A stretch of 27,826 nt of DNA from Bacteroidota bacterium (GTDB taxonomy: Bacteria; Bacteroidota; Bacteroidia; Sphingobacteriales; Sphingobacteriaceae), in the NCBI GenBank assembly GCA_013286985.1, contig JABDEQ010000030.1, positions 1 through 27,826 on the forward strand, given 5' to 3'. Below the pieces are notes generated by a model that saw only the letters and a list, made by a program, of their open reading frames with translations, ran no database searches and had not been told where the DNA came from. The position numbers and the translations under genes were made by a program. Shown here one piece after another: positions 23,010-27,826 of this stretch. Position 1 is the stretch's first letter. The number at the start of each line of letters is the position of its first letter.

Positions 23010-25592
23010 TTAAAATTTATAGCCAATTGTTATATAAGGGTATGCTCCCTCTTTTGAAAAGCCGACTACCCCCTGCAAAAGCACCAACTGTGCAGGTATT
23101 ACATAAAAACCGCCGCCATAGCCGTCGTGCCAGGCATTTGATGATTCGCCCGGGGTCCAAACACGACCCACGTCATTAAAACCTACCAGGCCAACGCTGC
23201 CCGGGGTTATGTACGATGTAAAATCAAATAGTTTTAAATGTATTTCAAAGTTATCATATGCCATGCTCTTACCTGTAAACCGCCATATATAAAATCCCCG
23301 GAGGTCTAAATCGCCACCTAATTTTACCTGTTGATAATAACTCGCATTGCCGGTTACAATGCCGCCACCAATACGGTTGGAGATAATAAAAACGGAATCT
23401 CTGTCGGGATTTAAATAAAAACTAAAATCGGTTAAAAACTTCCCATAGGTATGGTCACTTATGTTTATTCCGGTCATACCTGCCGCTACAGTATTCCAAT
23501 AAATACCATTATGGGGTATTATACCTTTTGTCCTTGTGTCGATGGTTAAAGAACCAATTATGCCGGTAAAAACCTGCGTGCTGAATACTTTTTGGTCAGG
23601 GTGTTGTTGATTGTATTCATTCAAATACCTATCCTGGTTGTCATTTTGATTACTGTTGTAATATTCTTCTATTACGCCCAGGCTGCCGGTCCACTTGCCA
23701 TATTTGTGTCGTAGCCGCAGGTCAGCAATTATGTCGTCATAAACATTTCTGTAATATGCGATTTCCTTATTGCCTGAATTTACAAAAACAGTATTGTTAC
23801 CCACGCCAAAAAAGTAACTGTTATAATTCGGCCCTTTTGATATTACGTTTGCAACCAAATCGTTATCGCCAATAACAGTTTTAAATTCTCCTTTATAATT
23901 TAATAGCAGGGAGTTGCTGCCAAATCCATAATCAATTGACAGGCTTTGTCTGGATGAATAGGGCTCTTTTCTGAATCCATGCTTTTCTAAAACAAATTCA
24001 GGAATAAGTTGAAACCCAAAGTCTTTATCGTAACTGGCCAGTAAAAGCGGTTGCAAATAGTCGTATTTAAAACTGAATTTATGGTAACTATTTACAGAGG
24101 TATCTGCTGCTGTCCGTATACGGGCTTGTGAAGACGGAGGAAGATTGTTTTTTTCATCAGATCGGTCATAAACGTATAGTTTTGATTTGTTGTGCAGCGT
24201 ACTATCTATAGTAAAAGTATCTTCATCATCACCGCCAACCATCCGCACCACTATTGGAGATGGTTTGTTGCCCGAAACTATAAACTGATCTTTTCCACCA
24301 AAACCATATAACCTTATTTCATTGGTTACGGCAGGATCAAAAGTTCGCTGATAAACAATTTTTTCAACCCGGCCATCTTTTTTTATTTTGTTGATAGTAA
24401 CTGCCAGGCTTTTGTCGGGTAAGTTTACTATTTCAATTTTCTCCCTTTTATCTGAAGCAGGTATCTCAACCGTTTTTGCAAGGAAGCGATAGTAAGTTAT
24501 GCCCTGTTCACTTAAAATATTTCTGCGTGCTATTAGTTTTTTAATAATTTCATTGCCGCTCAATTTAAATATGATATCAGGCATTTGTTTAACGGCTCTG
24601 GTTATGATTTCGTCTGTCAATGTTTTTTGAACATAGGCAATCTCTGTTTTCCAATCCTGCTCTGATAAGCCATTTAAAAAGTATCTGTCAAAATACCGGG
24701 CATTGAGGTTCCATCTGTTAATAGATCTGATATGATCTCCATAACTTTGAAATTTGGCCATCAATAAGTATTGTGATACTGCCCAGGGTAAAAATCCATT
24801 GGCACTATCATAAACCTGGTCACGATCCCTCGGCACAGGTTTATATAAAATGCCATCATCATCTTTTGTCTTTTCCCAACGCCATTGATCCTCATGCCGG
24901 TCCCAGTCGCCAAGCAGCATATCCAGCAACCGGGCCCGTAAAACCAGGTGTTGATCAACGCGATTATCATTGTCATCCTGTAGTTTTCTTTGCGCTTTTG
25001 GTGTATTATCTGTTTTGTCGGCATCCAATGGTTCGCGTTCTTCAAATAAAAATACCTGGTTGGCAAATTCTTTCCTGTATTGCCCTAAACCCGGATCGTC
25101 AGGCACGTAAACAATTTTAGGATGGGCATGTGGTATGCCCAGCGCCTCTGCCATTATAGGCACCGTCAACGCCGCAAACGGATGTTCAGCTGATATTTGA
25201 TCCTGTACAATGTCTTTGGCAATAGTAGGCCTTAAATTGGCCGGCAATATCTTTTCCGGATATTTTTGGATAGTTCTTAAAACCCACTCTTGCCCGCTGC
25301 TATCCTGTAACCGTAATGATTTGGTCTGCATGCCACCGCCAAGCTGCAATATCTTTAGGCCGCCCTTTTCTTTTTCGAGATAAAAAACAGGAAGTTTAAC
25401 CTTAGTAGCCCAAAGCTGTCGATAATTTTCGCCAAATACCATGCGGTGAAAACCACTTACCTTATTATATTCAGGTTCAACGGCCGTATTAATACTATCG
25501 GGCGATATGTTCTGCGATTGACCCTTCGCATAAAATATGGTGAGAAAAATGAGTAAGAAAAAAACTTTTTTATAAGTGTAAAAATTAAACAT
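23010..25592 (-). CDS. Outer-membrane beta-barrel protein with N-terminal kinase-like domain
   Basis: An 860-residue exported protein. The ATG at 25592 is preferred to a GTG 13 codons earlier because it starts a good signal peptide (about 8-25). The N-terminal domain (about 80-370) has features of atypical HipA/Fam20C/PI3-kinase-like folds: a Gly-rich loop GGGMQTKSLRL (85-95), Lys110 after WVLRTIQ, a catalytic-loop-like LLGDWDRHEDQW (227-237), and a metal-loop-like PVPRDRDQVYDS (252-263). A beta region with LYGFGGKDQF and VGGDDEDTF (about 425-462) follows. The last 350 residues or so are amphipathic strands ending in GYKF, typical of an Omp85/BamA-type barrel. Related proteins are usually labelled only as BamA/TamA-like outer-membrane proteins. 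The kinase likeness is my reading of motifs, not an established activity. It is the first gene of the seven-gene run. Confidence 0.8.
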   Translation of the reverse strand: MFNFYTYKKVFFLLIFLTIFYAKGQSQNISPDSINTAVEPEYNKVSGFHRMVFGENYRQLWATKVKLPVFYLEKEKGGLKILQLGGGMQTKSLRLQDSSGQEWVLRTIQKYPEKILPANLRPTIAKDIVQDQISAEHPFAALTVPIMAEALGIPHAHPKIVYVPDDPGLGQYRKEFANQVFLFEEREPLDADKTDNTPKAQRKLQDDNDNRVDQHLVLRARLLDMLLGDWDRHEDQWRWEKTKDDDGILYKPVPRDRDQVYDSANGFLPWAVSQYLLMAKFQSYGDHIRSINRWNLNARYFDRYFLNGLSEQDWKTEIAYVQKTLTDEIITRAVKQMPDIIFKLSGNEIIKKLIARRNILSEQGITYYRFLAKTVEIPASDKREKIEIVNLPDKSLAVTINKIKKDGRVEKIVYQRTFDPAVTNEIRLYGFGGKDQFIVSGNKPSPIVVRMVGGDDEDTFTIDSTLHNKSKLYVYDRSDEKNNLPPSSQARIRTAADTSVNSYHKFSFKYDYLQPLLLASYDKDFGFQLIPEFVLEKHGFRKEPYSSRQSLSIDYGFGSNSLLLNYKGEFKTVIGDNDLVANVISKGPNYNSYFFGVGNNTVFVNSGNKEIAYYRNVYDDIIADLRLRHKYGKWTGSLGVIEEYYNSNQNDNQDRYLNEYNQQHPDQKVFSTQVFTGIIGSLTIDTRTKGIIPHNGIYWNTVAAGMTGINISDHTYGKFLTDFSFYLNPDRDSVFIISNRIGGGIVTGNASYYQQVKLGGDLDLRGFYIWRFTGKSMAYDNFEIHLKLFDFTSYITPGSVGLVGFNDVGRVWTPGESSNAWHDGYGGGFYVIPAQLVLLQGVVGFSKEGAYPYITIGYKF

Positions 25593-25713
25593 CGATCTAT
25601 ATTGTTTTTGATTAAGACATATTGCTATCACAGCTTTTAAATTACCTGCATTTTTGGTTTGGCCATTATTTCATGTCAATTTCCGGTTATCTATCAGAAT
25701 AACCATGATTAAT

Positions 25714-25721
25714 CAAAGATA
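25714..25721 (-). promoter_or_regulatory. TAnnTTTG -7 element
   Basis: TATCTTTG exactly matches the Bacteroidota -7 consensus and points toward the barrel gene. No matching -33 element was found at the normal 19-21 bp spacing, so it is only a candidate for the main promoter of the seven-gene run. Confidence 0.4.
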
Positions 25722-25774
25722 AGGCTAAACCAATTATGCCTAATGTACATAAAAAGAGTCTTTTGCGGGACATC

Positions 25775-25793
25775 AAAAGTTACATTAACTTTT
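25775..25793. repeat. Perfect 8-bp-arm palindrome
   Basis: AAAAGTTA and TAACTTTT flank a CAT spacer. It lies between the FGE-like gene end and the candidate promoter of the seven-gene run. It may be an operator upstream of that promoter, or form part of the FGE terminator together with the overlapping CTTTTG/CAAAAG repeat. Confidence 0.45.
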
Positions 25794-25852
25794 TTTATGA
25801 TACATATATGATATACTTATGCCTAACAATAATGATTTATGAATCAGCAATA

Positions 25853-27112
25853 TTATCTTTTCATGATGGTGTTATTTGCAGTTAAAGGCTTAATATCAGC
25901 CACGCATCGGAAACCAATATGATTGGAGGCTGATCTGTAATCACACTTACCGCGGGTGCCGACCATATAGCGGGTGCAATACTGGTCGGTGCACAAAAAC
26001 GAGCCGCCCCTTTGTACTTTCTTTTTAACGCCGGGTTCGCCGGGATCAAAGGAGTTAGCAGGACCGATTGGATTGCTTGTTACAGTGTTATTGGCAACAG
26101 TGCCATAATAGTCAGATCTGTACCAGTCATTACACCATTGCCATACATTGCCGGCCATGTCATACAAACCGTAACCATTTGGCGGGAACTGTTTTACCGG
26201 AGCCACGCCTGTATAGCCATCGGTACCGGCATCTTTATCGGGGAAAGAACCTTCAAAAATATTGGCCATCCATTTGCCTTTGGGTTTTAGCTGATTGCCC
26301 CAGGCATATAAATTGCCCGACAGACCTCCGCGCGCGGCAAACTCCCATTCGGCTTCAGTAGGCAGGCGCTTACCCGCCCATTTAGCATAGGCTACCGCAT
26401 CTTCCCAGCAAACCTGTACAACCGGGTAATTATCTTTGCCAATAATATTACTATTAGGCCCATTGGGATGCTTCCAGTTGGCGCCCTTTACGTATGCCCA
26501 CCATTGCGTATAATCATTTAGCTGGATTTTTTGTTTAGGCGGACTGAATACCATTGAACCAGCTACCAGGTTTTCTTCCGGTGCATCCGGAAATTCTTCG
26601 CGGGTTGGTTTTTGCTCTGCCACGGTAAGATAACCGGTAGCTTTTACAAATGCAGCAAACTGCTTATTGGTTACATCGGTTGCATCTATCAAAAATGCGC
26701 CTAAGCTAACCCGGTGAACGGGCCGGGCATCATCCATTTCTTCGTGACCACCGCCGTCTATGCCAACCGGATTTACACCGCCCATGCTAAACTGCCCCCC
26801 ATTTATTAATATCATTCCAGCCGGTATTGCCAGGTTATGCAAGGGCTTATTGAAAATGCTTTCTTTAAAATCGCGGCCACCACCGGCCATAAAAGTGGCA
26901 CTGTCTGACCGGTTTAAACCCGACGGCCGACATACTGCCACATTTCTGAATGGAAAACCTATTTTTTTTACACTGTAGCTTGCATTCATTGCGGGCGTAG
27001 CCTGTTGCGACGCCTGTGCTTGTGCAGCTTGTTTTTTTTGGTCTTTGCACGATAGTGCAAATAACAGAACGGCAATAAATACTATTCCTGCTTTGTTTTC
27101 AATATTTATCAT
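25853..27112 (-). CDS. Formylglycine-generating enzyme (SUMF1/FGE-sulfatase family) lipoprotein
   Basis: Predicted enzyme that oxidises a sulfatase active-site Cys to formylglycine. The ATG at 27112 begins a lipoprotein signal (LLFALSC, Cys22); a TTG 11 codons earlier is less likely. After a low-complexity Ala/Gln linker (28-44), the FGE fold runs from about residue 95 to 405. Seen: IPAGMILINGGQFSMGG, DARPVHRVSLGAFLIDATDVTN, YPVVQVCWEDAVAYAKWAGKRLPTEAEWE split over 229-257, NGYGLYDMAGNVWQW, and QRGGSFLCTDQYCTRY, which carries the two active-site cysteines Cys374 and Cys379 (C-x4-C as in human FGE), then SNHIGFRC. Both cysteines are intact, so true FGE activity is likely, unlike the many FGE-like proteins that lack them. 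It is downstream of a HAD-family gene (51-bp gap). The lipid anchor places it outside the cytoplasm. Confidence 0.88.
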   Translation of the reverse strand: MINIENKAGIVFIAVLLFALSCKDQKKQAAQAQASQQATPAMNASYSVKKIGFPFRNVAVCRPSGLNRSDSATFMAGGGRDFKESIFNKPLHNLAIPAGMILINGGQFSMGGVNPVGIDGGGHEEMDDARPVHRVSLGAFLIDATDVTNKQFAAFVKATGYLTVAEQKPTREEFPDAPEENLVAGSMVFSPPKQKIQLNDYTQWWAYVKGANWKHPNGPNSNIIGKDNYPVVQVCWEDAVAYAKWAGKRLPTEAEWEFAARGGLSGNLYAWGNQLKPKGKWMANIFEGSFPDKDAGTDGYTGVAPVKQFPPNGYGLYDMAGNVWQWCNDWYRSDYYGTVANNTVTSNPIGPANSFDPGEPGVKKKVQRGGSFLCTDQYCTRYMVGTRGKCDYRSASNHIGFRCVADIKPLTANNTIMKR

Positions 27113-27163
27113 TGTCCTTAGTTTACGAATATGAATATACAACAAAAGTTTTTTGCTTATTAT

Positions 27164-27826
27164 TTAAGGTGCAGAAAAAATTGTTTTCCAATCGTTCTTC
27201 ATGCTTGCTATATGCCATTTGTTTACCATTGCTGCGTTTATGGAAGCATTATTTTTCTCCTGGTAGGCAAATTCGCGCACGGCATCATCATGGTTAACCA
27301 ATAATTGAAAGCTGGGATATTTGCTCATCTGAGAATACTTAAGCATCTCGATGTCTCCGCCGCTCTTTTCATTGCCGCTCGCAAAAACGGGTATTTTACC
27401 AATATGCCACTGAATGTTTACCGGTTTACCTCCCTTATCACAAATAGATGCCACTTTTCCTTCGCGCAAAATGGTGCGGGTGTCTTCATCAAACTTATAT
27501 TGAAGTTTTGTGCCGATGACCTGTTCAGTAGGGATGCCGTAATATTTTACAGAGATTGCTCTTACAAACTCAATGGTACCACCGGTACAAATGAATGTTT
27601 TAAAGCCATTTGCGCGTAAATAATCCAGTAGCTCCAGCTGTGGCTGGTACCTTGCGTCTATCACGGGATGTATTGTTTTTTGGATAACATAGTGAGCGGT
27701 ATCAAAATATGCCTTTACTGATTTTTCAAACTCCTCTTCGGTTGTGCCCGATAAAGATTTTAAGATGACGGCCACCAAAGATGACTCATCAACGGTAGCG
27801 AGGTAAGCTTTGTCTTTTTGAATGAT
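27164..27826 (-). CDS. HAD-superfamily phosphatase, 5' end beyond the window
   Basis: The frame stays open to the right edge, so the N-terminus (including the HAD motif I DxDx nucleophile) is missing; 220 residues are visible. Seen: HAD motif II FKTFICTGGTIEF with its Thr, a later GNEKSGGDIEML segment with the Gly-Asp pair, and a NHDDAVREFAY acidic motif, in the order of phosphoserine-phosphatase-like HAD hydrolases. The helical cap lies near EEEFEKSVKAYFDTAHY. Because the start is outside, export cannot be judged, but the downstream neighbour is an exported lipoprotein. Its stop is 51 bp from the FGE-like gene, suggesting one operon. HAD + FGE pairs are often found with an arylsulfatase, which would be expected further right; that is an inference. 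The substrate is unknown. Confidence 0.8.
   Translation of the reverse strand: MIQKDKAYLATVDESSLVAVILKSLSGTTEEEFEKSVKAYFDTAHYVIQKTIHPVIDARYQPQLELLDYLRANGFKTFICTGGTIEFVRAISVKYYGIPTEQVIGTKLQYKFDEDTRTILREGKVASICDKGGKPVNIQWHIGKIPVFASGNEKSGGDIEMLKYSQMSKYPSFQLLVNHDDAVREFAYQEKNNASINAAMVNKWHIASMKNDWKTIFSAP

Larger units (their letters stand above)
25593..25852 (-). promoter_or_regulatory. Promoter region of the seven-gene minus-strand run
   Basis: This 260-bp gap separates the FGE-like gene from the kinase-like barrel gene. It contains a perfect -7 element TATCTTTG on the minus strand (25721-25714), about 120 bp before the start codon, without a clear TTTG at -33. It also holds a perfect palindrome AAAAGTTA-CAT-TAACTTTT (25775-25793) and an overlapping 6-bp inverted repeat (25760-25765 with 25774-25779). 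The latter, read on the minus strand, is followed by TTTTT and could end the FGE transcript. No gene was seen in it. Confidence 0.5.

Noticed and set aside
24773..25120. A 115-residue open frame on the plus strand
   Set aside because: It lies entirely antisense within the kinase-like part of the barrel gene, is rich in His/Pro and has no recognisable domain; a shadow of the real gene.
16825..25592. A complete canonical Pycsar system (PycC cyclase plus effector)
   Set aside because: No protein in the window shows class III nucleotide cyclase motifs; only the effector module is present, so the cassette is described as Pycsar-like.

Overview
The window looks like chromosomal DNA from a Bacteroidota bacterium, most likely Sphingobacteriaceae (Mucilaginibacter/Pedobacter type). 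This rests on a SusC/SusD pair, a regulator of the DUF6377 kind, many Bacteroidota-style lipoproteins, TAnnTTTG-like promoter elements, few Shine-Dalgarno sequences and AT-rich intergenic DNA. The genus is an inference from overall protein character; no rRNA or other marker is present.

Region 1 (131-14665, plus strand) is a polysaccharide- or glycoconjugate-utilisation type locus. A membrane-anchored TPR/HTH regulator is followed by a 629-bp leader, then a TonB-dependent SusC transporter and its SusD lipoprotein. A strong hairpin terminator/attenuator follows susD. Four more genes come next: a membrane-anchored SRPBCC/GyrI-like protein, a large FG-GAP/VCBS + ASPIC/UnbV lipoprotein, an exported GH65 alpha-glucosidase (both catalytic Glu recognisable, closest by recollection to a kojibiose hydrolase), and a vanadium-haloperoxidase/PAP2-fold lipoprotein. 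A second terminator lies at 14877-14908.

Region 2 (14924-16629, minus strand) holds a DNase II homologue with both HxK catalytic motifs but no signal peptide, and a small unrecognised lipoprotein.

Region 3 (16825-25592, minus strand) is a run of seven closely spaced genes (gaps 2-47 bp), read from right to left. They are an outer-membrane barrel with an N-terminal kinase-like domain, a GAF-domain protein, an HD-domain protein fused to a PycTM-like (DUF5706, Pycsar effector) membrane module, an exported histidine phosphatase, a stand-alone paralogue of the same PycTM module, a PAP2 phosphatase, and an uncharacterised protein with a GHRPCxxCRR motif. The cassette combines three phosphatase or phosphohydrolase folds, one kinase-like fold, one GAF sensor and two copies of a membrane effector module known from anti-phage signalling. 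No nucleotide cyclase is visible. This is the best candidate for an undescribed system.

Region 4 (25853-27826, minus strand) has a formylglycine-generating-enzyme-type lipoprotein with both active-site cysteines, downstream of a HAD-family phosphatase cut by the window edge. A sulfatase gene just outside the window would fit this pairing.

No tRNA, rRNA, CRISPR array, insertion sequence or phage gene was seen.
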